Shown here in pieces: positions 24,277 to 34,818 of a stretch of DNA of 64,000 nt. The DNA lies in NCBI GenBank assembly GCA_027563935.2, contig CM050449.1:44304507-44368506 (forward strand), given 5' to 3'. Origin of the DNA: Costus lasius (Eukaryota > Streptophyta > Magnoliopsida > Zingiberales > Costaceae). Numbering within the stretch: the first letter of the stretch is position 1; each line of letters opens with the position of its first letter. The notes beneath the pieces are model-generated. The model searched no databases. It was not told the origin of the DNA and was given only the letters and a program-made list of their open reading frames with translations. Made by a program: the position numbers and the translations under genes.

Positions 24277-25690
24277 TGATATATTGTGATTAATTGTATG
24301 ATTTTATATCAATTTTTAGTATTTTTATCTCCTATGATATAGAATTTTCACTTTTATTAGTTTTCATGAAAATACAGATAAAATCGCACAAAAACAATCG
24401 ATTTTAAATGTTTTAAGGGCATGGCGTGATTTCCGAGCAGAAGACAAAGCTACACTTCAAATTTAGAGTGAAATGGAGGTCAGACACAATATTCACAGTT
24501 ACACCTGTGAGTCCTTCACAGGCCGTGAGTATTGCTCTAAGCAAAGGAATATTCTCGCTAAAGTCCATTTCTTCATAGGGACTTTCATGGTTGCACCCCT
24601 GACTCGTTCACAGGCTGTGAGTTTCTCTGTGTACACAGATCGGATGTAGTTTTCTTCACATAGACTTTCATGGCCGCAACCATGAACGCTTCATGGCCCG
24701 TGAAGACTTCCGCCCAACCCAGTTTTCACTTCGATTCTCCCTTAAATCGGATCAAAACTTAGCCAAAATTGAGACAAACCTTCCTAGATGTGTTCTAGAT
24801 GGTTTAAACTATAAAACGAAGGGTTATATAAGAGATTAGGGGGACTTTATAGATGAAAATAGACACAGGTAGTGGCTAGGGCAAGAACAGGTGATTGGGC
24901 AAATTTCCAGGGAGGAGATCATGCAAATGAGGAATTTTACTGATCGAAGAGAAGGGTTCCAATCATTCTCCTAGTGTTTCCTTGTAGTTTTATTCAGTTT
25001 TCATGTCAAATTCATCATATTACATGCTGTATTCTAAGAACATAACTACTTAAACAATTTTTCGGGATTAGGGGTGTAACCCGTTGACGTTTTATGGAAT
25101 AAACTTATTGTTTTAATCTTTATTATGAATTTTATTGAATTGATTTGTTAAGAATTGTGTCCTACTTCATGGTTTTGCTTTGGCCAAGTATTTTTATGTC
25201 TTAGACGTCGCGAGAAGGAACGATAGGTGAATCGTGACTTCGGATCTATTCTTTGCAAACTTGTGAATTCAATCATGAGAATAGTTGGGATTTACTTTTA
25301 GGATTTACAATATTTTTCACAAAGCTTAAGGGCACTAATTATGATAATTCTCACGGGAGTAGGGAATTGTCGTGGTTAGGTCTCGAATTACGCTTTCAGA
25401 GAAGGTAATTTGTACACAAGGAAAAACCTCTTTTAACACCTTAATTTTCTGTATGATGATTATTTTTTATTAAGTTTTAAATCATCAGCATGGTGAAACC
25501 CCGGTCCCGGCTCTCTTTCTATTATTTTCTACCCGAAATGCTTGCTTTTACTTTCTCATACTTATTTTTTTTTTGAAACAAAAACCACACTTTAATTCAT
25601 TTAGCTATAGATCGATCATGTAATTAGTACGTGACCGCCAGATCCTCGATGAGAATGATCTTTATTTTATTACTTCGATACAACTGTGCA
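24277..25690 (+). repeat. 5' LTR of element C
   Basis: It runs TGATATATTGTG...CAACTGTGCA, about 1,414 bp. The start aligns with the D LTR start TGATGTATTGC on the minus strand. It contains three degenerate 'tca..g..(cg)tga' half-palindromes at 24490-24710 and the shared 'AGGGGTGTAACCCG' block. Confidence 0.65.
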
Positions 25691-25699
25691 TCAAGTTTA

Positions 25700-25717
25700 T
25701 GGCGCCGTTGCCAGGGA
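25700..25717 (+). promoter_or_regulatory. Primer binding site of C, tRNA-Asp type
   Basis: TGGCGCCGTTGCCAGGGA matches 17 of 18 bases of the complement of the 3' end of plant tRNA-Asp (from memory). It lies 9 nt after the LTR, with the TCAAGTTTA spacer common in Athila/Tat-type elements. Confidence 0.85.
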
Positions 25718-25948
25718 TCAGGCTAGCTAATATCGATTTAATCATGAAATTTATAGACTAGACATTTTTTTTGCATTGTTTAGTTTTTCTTTTAGTTAGG
25801 TTAAGCTATTTTTCTCTTTTTGGATTAACACATTGTTTGCTCATAAATCTTAAGATAGGTATTGTTTTTCCCAAAGATCCAGAGATTGAACGTACTTTTT
25901 GCCTTTGGAGAAAGATTTCATATTCGTTAAGCTGCGAAGGAAGGCGCA

Positions 25949-27327
25949 ATGGCGAACAATCAATCACTTAATGATTTTGCTATACCTAATGTTCAAGGGT
26001 TCAATTCCTGGATTGTTCGCCCGGCTATTGTGGCGAACAATTTCGAGATTAAGCCAACTTTGATGACCATGGTTCAGCAGAACCAATTTGGGGGTTCTCC
26101 CACATAGCATTCGAACTTACATCTTGCTATTTTTCTTGAATATTGTGATACTGTTAAAATAAACGGTGTATCTACTGATGCTATCAGACATAGATTATTT
26201 CCATTTTTTTCTCAGGGATCATGCGCGCGCTTGGCTCTTGTTTCTTCCACTAGGATCGATCATGACTTGGGAGGAACTCTCACAAGTTCTTATCAAAGTA
26301 TTTCCCTCTTAGCAAAACATTGCAACTGAGAAATATGATCACTTGCTTTTGTCAGAAGGATGGGGAATCGCTTTACGATGCTTGGAACCACTTTAAGGAA
26401 CTCCAGCGCATGTGTCCTTACCACGGGCTAGAGTGATGGGTCTTGGTCCACACTTTCTATAACGGGCTAGAATATAGCATGAAGCTTATGGTAGATGCTG
26501 TAGCTGGAGGTGCACTCATGAGCAAAAGGGTCAATGAAGCCATGACATTGCTCGAGAATATAGCGATGAATAACAAACATTAGTTTAATGAATGAGGTGT
26601 GCCATTAGTGGTCGCAGGTAAGTATTGTAATGATTCGTTGACATCACTCGCTGCAAAGGTTGATTCTCTTTCTCAGAAACTTGACTCTTTTACTTTTCCT
26701 ATTGCTATGGTTCGCGCTATTCTTGTGAAGTTTGTGGCATTGCAGGTCATGCTTCTGTTGATTGCCAACATTTAGCCTCACCACATGAAGATTCTTGTCA
26801 AGACAGTGAATGCTTCAGGTAACTACAACCAACGACATGTGAATGACCCAAATTCGGCTACCTATAACCAAGGCTGGAGCAACCACACTAATCTTTCATA
26901 CAAAAATAATCAAGGGTATGTTCCTCAGCCAAACAATAGGAAATCTCCAGGGTCCAGTCTAGGCAGTATGTTCAGCCAAGAAGACTTACCTTGAGGCTCT
27001 CATGGAAAACTTCGTTGTTTCTTAGAAAAAGTAGAACAAATATGTCTCTGATGCTATCAAGCATCTAACATCTTGTGTGGATACCTTGGCGACCCATAAC
27101 AAGATGTTGGAGAGCCAGATAGCTCAGCAGGCAAGCGCTTTCACTAGGGCTACGGGTAAGCTTTTGGGACAACCCGAGATGAACCCTAGGGAGCATTGTA
27201 ACACTATTACCACGAGGAGTGGTAAGCAATTAGAGGAGCCCAGGATGCTAGATGAGGAGCCTATACCTATAGCTAGTGAAGAGCAGCCCGAGAAGTCCTT
27301 ACCTGACAAGGAGACACTAGTGGAGTA
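25949..27327 (+). pseudogene. Gag of element C
   Basis: A broken gag of the Athila/Tat type. It starts MANNQSLNDFAIPNVQG and continues with RPAIVANNFEIKPTLMTMVQQ and LHLAIFLEYCDTVKINGVS. The Retrotrans_gag core follows in shifted frames (YDAWNHFKELQRMCPYHGLE, then YNGLEYSMKLMVDAVAGGAL, about 26370-26520). The tail encodes NKMLESQIAQQASAFTRATG and CNTITTRSGKQLEEPRM (27100-27250). At least three frame breaks and several stops (for example at 26105) make it non-functional. No zinc knuckle was seen. Confidence 0.75.
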
Positions 27328-27329
27328 GG

Positions 27330-28238
27330 AAAAATAATAGGTTTATGTAGGTCCTCTTGCATATGTCCCATCTATTCCTTTCCCTTAGAGGCTGGCAAAT
27401 GTGAAGCTGGACAAGCAGATCAGTAAATTTCATGAGGTGTTGAAAAATTTGGATATTAACATTTCTTTTACTGACACTTTATCACATATGCCAACATACA
27501 CAAAATTGTTAAAAGATATTCTTTCCAATAAGCACAAAATTGAGGAACATGGCACTGTGGCACTTACAGAGGAGTGTAGCACGATAATACAGAACAAGAT
27601 ACCTCACAAATTGAAGGATTCCAGAAGCTTCTCAATTCTTTGTCAGATCAGCGACATATCATTTGAGGGAGCGTTTGTGACTTGGGCGTATGTGTGAACT
27701 TGATGCCTTTGTCGATTTGTAAGAAAATTGATATTGGGGACATGAAGTCGACTACTATTTTGCTTCAACTTGCTGACCATTTTGTTTGACATCCCGTGGA
27801 GATATTAGAGGACGTGCCGATCAAAGTTGGTCGATTCTTTCTACCTACAGATTTCGTTGTGCTAGAGATGGAAGAAGTGTCAAATTGCCTATTATTTTGG
27901 GAAGGCCATTTCTAGTCACTACAGACACTGTGATAGATGTAAAAAATGGAAGATTGACTCTGAATATCGGTGAGAACGATATTGATTTTGATCTTTCTTC
28001 TTCTTTCAAAAAACTTTCTTTTGAAGACTCTTGTTGTAGCGTGGATGCGCTAGACTCGGAAATTCAGAATGTAGAAGGTATGAAAAAAGATATGGACCCT
28101 TGTGAAATTTGCCTTATTGAAGAAAAGGGCGAAGAAGAAGACATGGATGATGAAGCTCAAGCATGCGCGCCGATTTTTGATTCAAGCCAGACAGTCGAGC
28201 CTTGCAAAGCAAAAACTGAAAAAAACTACTTTTGGTAA
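27330..28238 (+). pseudogene. Protease region of element C
   Basis: Readable blocks are LSNKHKIEEHGTVALTEECS (27520-27580), a CDLG..VNLMPLSICKKIDIGD block (about 27665-27750) containing the retropepsin-like D-L-G in place of D-S/T-G, and LPIILGRPFLVTTDTVIDVK with NGRLTLNIGENDIDFDLS (27880-27995). From memory, D-L-G is the usual form in this family. The last block is an open frame of 150 codons (27786-28238) ending in an acidic stretch. Frame changes separate the blocks. Confidence 0.7.
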
Positions 28239-28330
28239 AATCTGAACCGATCAAGATAAATAAGTTTGAACTCAATTCCCTCTCACATAATTTAAGGTAT
28301 GAATTTTTGGGAGATGATTCCACCTACCCA

Positions 28331-28972
28331 GTGATGTGGGGTGGAGACACGTGATGAGCAAACTAGAAAAAAGTAATTAAAATCTAAAAATACAGTAAGC
28401 AACCAGAATTCAGTGCTACAGATAGATATCATTTAAGAAAAGTAGCAATGTCAGAAAGGGGGTTCCAATCACCCAATATTTAAACTAAATGAACCACATT
28501 GTAGAACTAAATTAGTTCTTTGCACGCATATCGAGATGGAGAGTAGACTCCTACTGGAGCATAAAGATTATCTACAACCAACATAGCTACTCAGATTAGA
28601 CAATAAGATCAGTGCAAGAATTAATCAGATGTGAAAATTTGTTAAGCTTTTGAGGTTGTTCCAGCATCCCATCAGTTGGCTCAACTCGTCCATCTATTAG
28701 AACAAGGTGAGTTCTTCCTATTGACGCCAAAGATCAAGATTTTGGTGGCGTCGATTGCTTAAAATACCTACGAGAACAAACATAATCAGATTAGAAAGCA
28801 GATAACTAAAGCAGTAAACTTAATAAAATAGATCAGGAACAGGGGACGTTTGCGTCGTTCCTCGACGGTGGAGCATGGATTGCTCATCGGAGGCAATGCA
28901 GACACAGGAGAAGGCAAGGTGGAGTCGATGTTGCCGGAGCACTAACGAAAGGTGGTGGGACGAAGCGGGGAT
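28331..28972. other. Unassigned segment between C and D
   Basis: No long frame or element signature was found. The GC-richer end (28850-28972, 'cgttcctcgacggtgg', 'ggaggcaatgcagacacagg') differs in composition from the AT-rich elements around it. It may be lost 3' sequence of C or an older sequence. Confidence 0.35.
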
Positions 28973-29860
28973 TGCGTCGGAGTATCACACAATCCGCAAG
29001 TACACGGATATGTCGCAATAATACAAAGGATGTCGAATCCCACAGGGAGCAAGGTTGAGTACTAGAAAGTCCGAGTCCTAATAGCTAGGTGAATCGAAAC
29101 ATGGGTTTGAGAACAGAAATCGTAAATAAACAATCACAAATACGTCGGTAGAGAATCGACTTAAGAGAGAATTCAGGGCTACGGTTTCCAACACAATGAT
29201 AATCTTAACTGGACAAGAAAGATATTAGTTAATTGGTTTATTGTTTTTGCAAAAGGAGTCTAACCCTAGGGTACAAGGTACCCTCTCTCGAGTGAAACAC
29301 CCCGGTGTTCGTCTTAGACTGATCTCCGACTCTCGCGGTGGGTCGTTCTAAGGTAAACCCAATGAGTTCTATGGCAGACTATGAAATCCTCGAGCGAGGA
29401 CCAAGCACTCTCGTGTCGAGGTCTCGCAAGTTTTACTCGGAGGTTCGACCCTTACGATCCTTCTCTCGATATGAATCGTAACGGCTAACACGTGAAAATA
29501 TTCGGCCAAGATAAAATCACGAAATAAGTACGTTGAAGTAAAATATGCTCACAAGTTTATACCAAATAACAAAAATAGATACAAAGCTTGCAGTTAAAAT
29601 AATCAAAGGGTTTCCACCAAGCCCCGAAATAGGGTTTATGCTATAATTGTCATTGAAACGCTCAAAATCTATCTTTTAATGACAAGAAAAGTATAAGAAA
29701 ATGAAGCTAAGGGGAAGGAGATGATGAACCGAAGGAATCCGAAAGAAATCGTGATGATCGTGTGTCTCAATCGCCGAAAATCTCCAAAAATCGCCTCTGT
29801 CCCTGTGTTCTTCCGCCCGCCTCCGTTCTTCACATGAATGCTCGATTATTAGGTCATAAA

Positions 29861-30110
29861 AATTGGGTCTTTTATATCCTTTACGTTCGCCTCTGAAATA
29901 GCTTTCCAAAAAGTCCTCACTTGCTAAATTTGGACTCGAATCGGGCCCGAAATTGCCAAAATACTGAATGGGTGTCGGTTAACTCGCCCTCACTCGCCTT
30001 TTCCTCGATTGCTCCCCAAATATAGCACGAAAATTAGGGCTTTTATATTCTGTACGTTCGCCTCTGAAAGAGCTTTCCATAGATACCTCACTTGCCAAAT
30101 TTGGACTCCG
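29861..30110. repeat. Diverged 171-bp duplication in the D LTR
   Basis: The blocks beginning 'aattgggtcttttat' (29861) and 'aattagggcttttat' (30032) both continue through 'tacgttcgcctctgaaa', 'agctttcca' and 'aaatttggactc'. Period is 171 bp. Confidence 0.75.
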
Positions 30111-30178
30111 AACGGTTGAGAAATCGAAGGAAAACCAAGTGTGGGTCGGGTCTACTCGCGAGCCTGGGTTAGAATCAC

Positions 30179-30396
30179 GGTGAACCCCGCCGGGTTCACC
30201 TGGCTGTGATTCATTCTGTGAGTTTGGCTGAAAGAAGTGCGGTGAACCCCGCCGGGTTCACCTGGCCATGATGTGTTCTGGACAGTTTTTCGGCCAAATG
30301 GAATTCTTGTGACCCCGCTGTGGTTCACCCGGCCGTGATGCTCTCTGTGAGTTTCGCAGGCTGGCAACTGGGATGGTGAACCCCATGGGGTTCACC
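30179..30396. repeat. Four-copy 22-bp palindrome array in the D LTR
   Basis: Copies at 30179-30200, 30241-30262, 30308-30328 (degenerate) and 30375-30396 have arms GGTGAACCC/GGGTTCACC around a 2-4 bp centre. The fourth is a perfect 22-bp inverted repeat. Each is followed by a 'TGGC(C/T)(G/A)TGAT' tag. Spacing is 62-68 bp. Confidence 0.85.
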
Positions 30397-30663
30397 TGGC
30401 CGTGATTGTCAGGCTAACTCCAAATAAGCCCAAATTTGACAGGCGACTTCGTTTTCGCATAAGAAATCGTTCCATGACCTTAAAATCTTCGAAATATGTC
30501 AAAAAAAGGTTTTTTTTTAACCTGAAATTCAATAAAAGTGCCAAAAAGTGAAGATTCTGAAGATATGAAGGAAATAAGGCTATAATGAGTATAAAAATGC
30601 CAAAATAAGCCTAGATTTGACATTAAATAACTATAAAAATCACTACCAAAATGCAATACATCA

Positions 30664-30702
30664 AAATACTCCAGACTTAAATCTTTGCTTGTCCTCAAGC
30701 AA
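30664..30702 (-). promoter_or_regulatory. Hairpin 3 and polypurine region of element D
   Basis: Minus strand TTGCTTG-AGGA-CAAGCAA (30685-30702), then AGATTTAAGTCTGGAGTATT directly before the LTR start TGATG. Same arrangement as in A and B. Confidence 0.7.
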
Positions 30703-31845
30703 TAAAATAAGATGAGATACATGATTGGCAAAAGAGTAATCTTTTTGCGTCAAGGCATACATCCAAGTTAGAAAAATATTTAATAGAAATCTAAAATCTA
30801 ATCAGGAGAAATCAAGTAAATGATGGTTTCAAATGTTCAATAGTTTGATCCCACAGAAACTAGATGTCAAACAACCTAGTAAGCAGCAAACATAGGATTC
30901 AATCAAGCCTACACACTACACTTTTGCAATTCTAATCTCTCCAAATCAAATCGTTGGGGTTAACTCAGACGTTTTATGTGGAGTATGATACACCGATTAT
31001 TGCTTTGGACTTCAACTCATAACCTTAGGTACCATTGCCAATTTTCACAATGCCTAGTAGAGGAGTCTTTTTACTGATTTCAACTTCACATCCCTTAGAT
31101 TTCAACTCATGTCCTTAGGTACCACTGCCAATTTTGCGCAATGCCAAGTAGAGAAATCTAAGGGTGCAAATTTTGTTTTATTTTTTTTGTTTTTATTTTT
31201 TGTTATTCATGCTCAGCAGTTGATAACATATCCTTTTTGAGAAATGTAGTGTCTCCCCAACAACAGAAAGGAATTCAAAAAATAAGTAAGAGAGTATATA
31301 TCTCAATACGATTCTCATGTAAGATGCAAGCTTGAGTTGATTTAACAATCATATCAATGTTTGACCCACTAATGAATAACTCAAAATCAATTCCAATCAC
31401 AAAATCTCTAAATCATAGAACATGTGGATATGATCAAATAGTATTTCTAACAAGGAGGTATACTCCAGACTTAATTCTTTGATCATTCCTAACCAATCAT
31501 GCGTTCAACTCATTCAAAATTTCGAAATAGCTTTCATAGGATAATTCATTCACATAACTCATATGCAAACTCATGGAAATATTTCGCAGAGAAAATATGA
31601 AAAAGGATGATCATCATAGCAGTGCAAGAAAATAGCGTCATACAAGTCTGTCATAGAATGGGGCCTGAATATGTGGACCAGGCCCACGAATATGATGGCA
31701 TATAAGATACAATGCCACATAATATTTATCACAGAGTAAAAGTATCCATCCAAACATAGCAAGGTTTAGAGAACATAGTCAAATAGCCACATGAAGCAAG
31801 AAAATAGAAATCGGAATATAGAAAGCTCACCCACTCTAAAATTTT
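30703..31845 (-). other. Non-coding 3' region of element D
   Basis: Contains two units near 31010-31070 and 31105-31160 sharing 'TCAACTCAT..CCTTAGGTACCA' and 'TGCCAATTTT..GCA(C)AATGCC', the counterpart of the tandem units of A and B. No gene was seen. Confidence 0.5.
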
Positions 31846-31863
31846 GCATAGTCCTCTATGCAA
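31846..31863 (-). other. Hairpin 2 of element D
   Basis: Minus strand TGCATAG-AGGA-CTATGCA, identical in stem and loop to A. Confidence 0.75.
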
Positions 31864-31911
31864 TACCAAGATGTGAGAGGAGTGGATGCTGAAACAGATA
31901 TCCGGGGGCAG

Positions 31912-33412
31912 CTACTTCTTTTTGCGCGAGCGAGAGCCAGAAGCTCTCGAGCTCGAGCTCTTCTTCTTCCCACGCGCACTATAATCCGGCTCAACCTCCT
32001 CATCTGAAGGAAAAATGCTGTCGGAGGAGATGTCCATCTGAGCCCGGTGCTCCTCAGATGTGAAAGTGAGACGTTCATCTATCGCGGATAGCTTCACCCA
32101 AATAGAGCTCAACATAGTATGTTGGCATTGCATACCGGCTTCATTTGATTCCCATCTAGCAGCATAGTCCTACTGCATGTTAAAGATAGCGGTGTCCATG
32201 TGATCGATTAACTCTCGCTGATGAAGCTGCTCCTCTTTGATTTCCTGCAATGCAGACATCATAGAATCATGAGAGGAGGTACCACCAAAAGAAAATGCTC
32301 CAGGTGGTGGCGGTGCAATGTCGACTGGATCGGGTGGTGCGTCCTCAACTGGCTAAATGCGCCAGTTTCCACGGACTCTGATAGATGTGCACGCTGGATT
32401 TGGCAAAGGCAAGCTGAAGGGGCTCCCCTTGAATGTCATACAATATGAATCTCCATTGTGTACAATCAGCTTCATGGCAACGCATGACTTGATGTCGAGC
32501 TTATTGTTGCCGGTAGCCTCCAATGTGCCATAGGGAAACAGCCAGAGGTGTGATCAAGCCGCCAATAACTATCGCCCCCCTCAAAGAACGGGTGACGCGG
32601 CTGAAATGCTTTGCCAAATAGTATCCTGAATCGACTCTAAAACACTGGAGCATGCACCAGATATAAAATAATTCAATCTGTCGAACCATACCATCACTTC
32701 CATCACGGCCGAAGAGAGTGTGGGCCAATACGCGGTGAACGTACTTGATCACTGGGTTGCACAGACTGGAAGCACGAGCTGTGCAAGCGGAGTAGATGTG
32801 CTCATTGGTGACAGCGCCCTAGAAGCTCTGCTCACTATACTTAGTAGGGACTCTGAATGCGCTAGGCTCTGGAAAACCATAAATACTGCGAAACTGTGAA
32901 AGAGTGAGGATGTGTTCGATATTACCCAGGCAGAAGGACAGACGGCCTGGATCATCCTCAAGTATAGGATCAGCTTTAACTTCCAATGAACTCAGAAACT
33001 CCAGTGTGGAACCGATGTAGGTGGGTGAGAATAGCTGCTAAAATTGCTCCCACCCTATGGATGCATACATCAAGTCAAAGTCTCCAAGCATCCCTAGCAT
33101 CTGTAAGGTGGTTCGATCAAGATACCGCGCATTGAGCACTCGGCATTGTCGCAGAGTCTGATACTGTGCCTCTTGCGCAGTGTTCCGGAAGATAAGCCCA
33201 AACTCATTCGGGGGAGATACGTATGTCTGTGGTCAGCTGGCAGGCGTGCGACTGCGACGAGATGAAGAACCTGGCGTAGCCAAAGAAGGCCGGTAGAAAG
33301 GAGGTGTAGGCGTCGGCTCGTACTCCTCATCATTCGTAGCGGATGAATCTGATAGCGCCTGCTGAGGGCGTGAGGTTCTCTTGCTGGCCATCGCTTTTCT
33401 CCTTAGAGGCAT
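31912..33412 (-). pseudogene. Third ORF of element D (Athila ORF1-like / env-position protein)
   Basis: The minus strand starts MPLRRKAMASKRTS and can be followed for about 490 codons through three in-frame stops (near 33235, 33038 and 32840), another at 32501-32503 and one frame change near there. A central block (QMLGMLGDFDLMYASIGWEQF, LFSPTYIGSTLEFLSSL, FRSIYGFPEP) resembles the Arabidopsis retrotransposon ORF-1 family (PF03078, recalled, not searched). Downstream blocks are KYVHRVLAHTLFGRDGS and IVIGGLITPLAVSLW. The end is acidic, then a Lys/Arg/Ser tail (GKKKSSSSRASGSRSRKKK) that could act as a nuclear signal. Its role in such elements is unknown. It is clearly dead here. Confidence 0.7.
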
Positions 33413-33889
33413 TGTGCTGAGGTGATTGGAAGACGACTGGTAAGTGTCGACTGTGAGAAATCTGGTCGAAGGTGTTCTCAGATCGGAGGTGGTGGCGGAT
33501 CAGCAGAAAGTCGGCGAAATCAGGCGACACAAAAATCTGATGTGAAACCGGCGAGAGTAGCTCGAACAGACCGCAAGGAATCGTAAATCAGAACCTAAGA
33601 GATCACCTTCAAGTGGTAAGACGGGGAGAAGGCGGCGTAATCCACTGATCTCGTCGAGCTCGGTAGGCGGCGGCGGAGATATACGAGATCTTGCAAGGCA
33701 AAAATCTGGAACCGATTGAAGAGGAAACTGGTTCGGATGAGAGGGGAAAACCTAGATCAAACCCTTAGGGATCCCTTCGGAGGCTCAGAAGAGGAGAAGG
33801 CGGCGCGGTCGGGTGGATTTCGCCAAGTATGGAAGGCGGCGGTAGAAATTCGCGTGCGTGCCCTAATTCGGGGCGAACTTGACTCGAAA

Positions 33890-34109
33890 TTCCAGTGAAC
33901 CCGCCCATGAAGCATTCTGGAAAATTTCTGGTTTTCGGAATCGTGGTGAACCCCGTGGGATTCACCTGCCTGTGAAGCTTACTGGTTGGATTCTGCGCAT
34001 ATAGAATACCGGTGAACCCCAGGGGGTTCACCTACCCGTGAAGTCCTCTGGTTACAAAGCCTGGGCGGACTGTACAATACACGTCACGGTGAACCCCATG
34101 GGATTCACC
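33890..34109. repeat. Second palindrome block, between hairpin 1 and the third ORF of D
   Basis: Three full copies (33945-33966, 34011-34032, 34088-34109) and one degenerate half (about 33892) carry the same GGTGAACCCC...GG(G/A)TTCACC arms and following 'TG(A)' tag as the LTR array, spaced 66-77 bp. The surrounding sequence is not a copy of the LTR. Confidence 0.85.
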
Positions 34110-34323
34110 AGGCCGTGATGTTCACTGTTCACTCAAAAAAAATCTGAAAAAAATCTGGAAAAATTCCCTTTTGCTCCAACTTCCTCCTACATCATAAAGA
34201 GACATAGATTTAGTAGCAATCCCCTCTAGAAAACCAAAATTAAAATAAAAAGTAAAGTAACAGTCTAAAACACTAACTAATATCAAGGAGAAACTATGCA
34301 TAAAAACTAAAATCAAGCAAAAA

Positions 34324-34341
34324 CTTGGGTTGCCTCCCAAG
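34324..34341 (-). other. Hairpin 1 of element D
   Basis: Minus strand CTTGGG-AGGCAA-CCCAAG, a perfect 6-bp stem. It is preceded by AGCGCT, as in B (TAGCGCTT). Confidence 0.75.
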
Positions 34342-34379
34342 AGCGCTAGGTTTAGGTCGGTAGCTCGACCATAAGAGTG

Positions 34380-34818
34380 TTATTCATAAATCAAAATGAA
34401 GATGAAATTACCAAGTGGTTCATACCTTGAAGGGTCAGAAAATGTTTTCAAGCTTATTTTACCTTCATCAGTTACCTTGGTTGTTTCCTTATGCAAATTT
34501 TCAAATTGTACCTTCCTCAAGTTGACTATTTCAGTTGAATCAAAGAGTTTCACAAAAGCTTCAGCTTCCTCATTATCCTCCACCTCATCTTCAGCTGCAA
34601 AAAAGATTTTTATAGGATCCACAAACAATTAACTAATCACTTCTTGGTTAACCACTTCCTCAATAACATCAACCTTATGACAAGACCCTACAATATAAGT
34701 CATATCCTCAAGTGGTTTCTCATGTTCTATCTCCTATTTTGATTTTTCTAGTTGAAGTATCTCAGGATATTTAATCTCAGTGTCATGTGCAGGCATCCTA
34801 GGCTCCTCAAGTTGTTTC
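34380..34818 (-). pseudogene. Gag end of element D, 3' of the H insertion
   Basis: The reading continues the gag of 44795-45593 across H: KQLEEPRMP (compare KQLEEPRML in C), an acidic variable region, then SRYEPLGNFIFI, the counterpart of the RYEFLG linker. Two stops occur (about 34710 and 34630). No protease block (LGRPF or D-L-G) is present, so more has been lost than in C. Confidence 0.65.
34814..34818. repeat. Target duplication GTTTC, left of H
   Basis: GTTTC here and at 44795-44799, an exact 5-bp match on both sides of H. Confidence 0.9.

Larger units (their letters stand above)
24277..28330 (+). mobile_element. Element C: Athila-like retrotransposon, LTR-gag-protease only
   Basis: 5' LTR (24277-25690), tRNA-Asp primer site (25700-25717), short leader, broken gag (25949-27327) and protease (27330-28238), then the LRYEFLGDDST linker near 28300 where recognisable sequence stops. 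No reverse transcriptase follows. The right border is uncertain, and the sequence after 28330 is unlike the 3' region of A, B or D. Confidence 0.7.
28973..30663 (-). repeat. 3' LTR of element D
   Basis: On the minus strand TGATGTATTGCATTTTGG...GATACTCCGACGCA, 1,691 bp, starting directly after the primer tract. It holds a four-copy near-palindrome array (30179-30396) and a diverged 171-bp duplication (29861-30110). Its end resembles the C LTR end (CGATACAACTGTGCA). Confidence 0.7.

Noticed and set aside
30179..30396. Regularly spaced repeats resembling a CRISPR array
   Set aside because: Units are degenerate palindromes, spacers are similar to one another, and the context is a plant LTR.
31912..33412. 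Possible host gene on the minus strand
   Set aside because: The reading fits the third ORF of an Athila-like element, in the right place between hairpin 1 and the 3' LTR, and it is broken by several stops.
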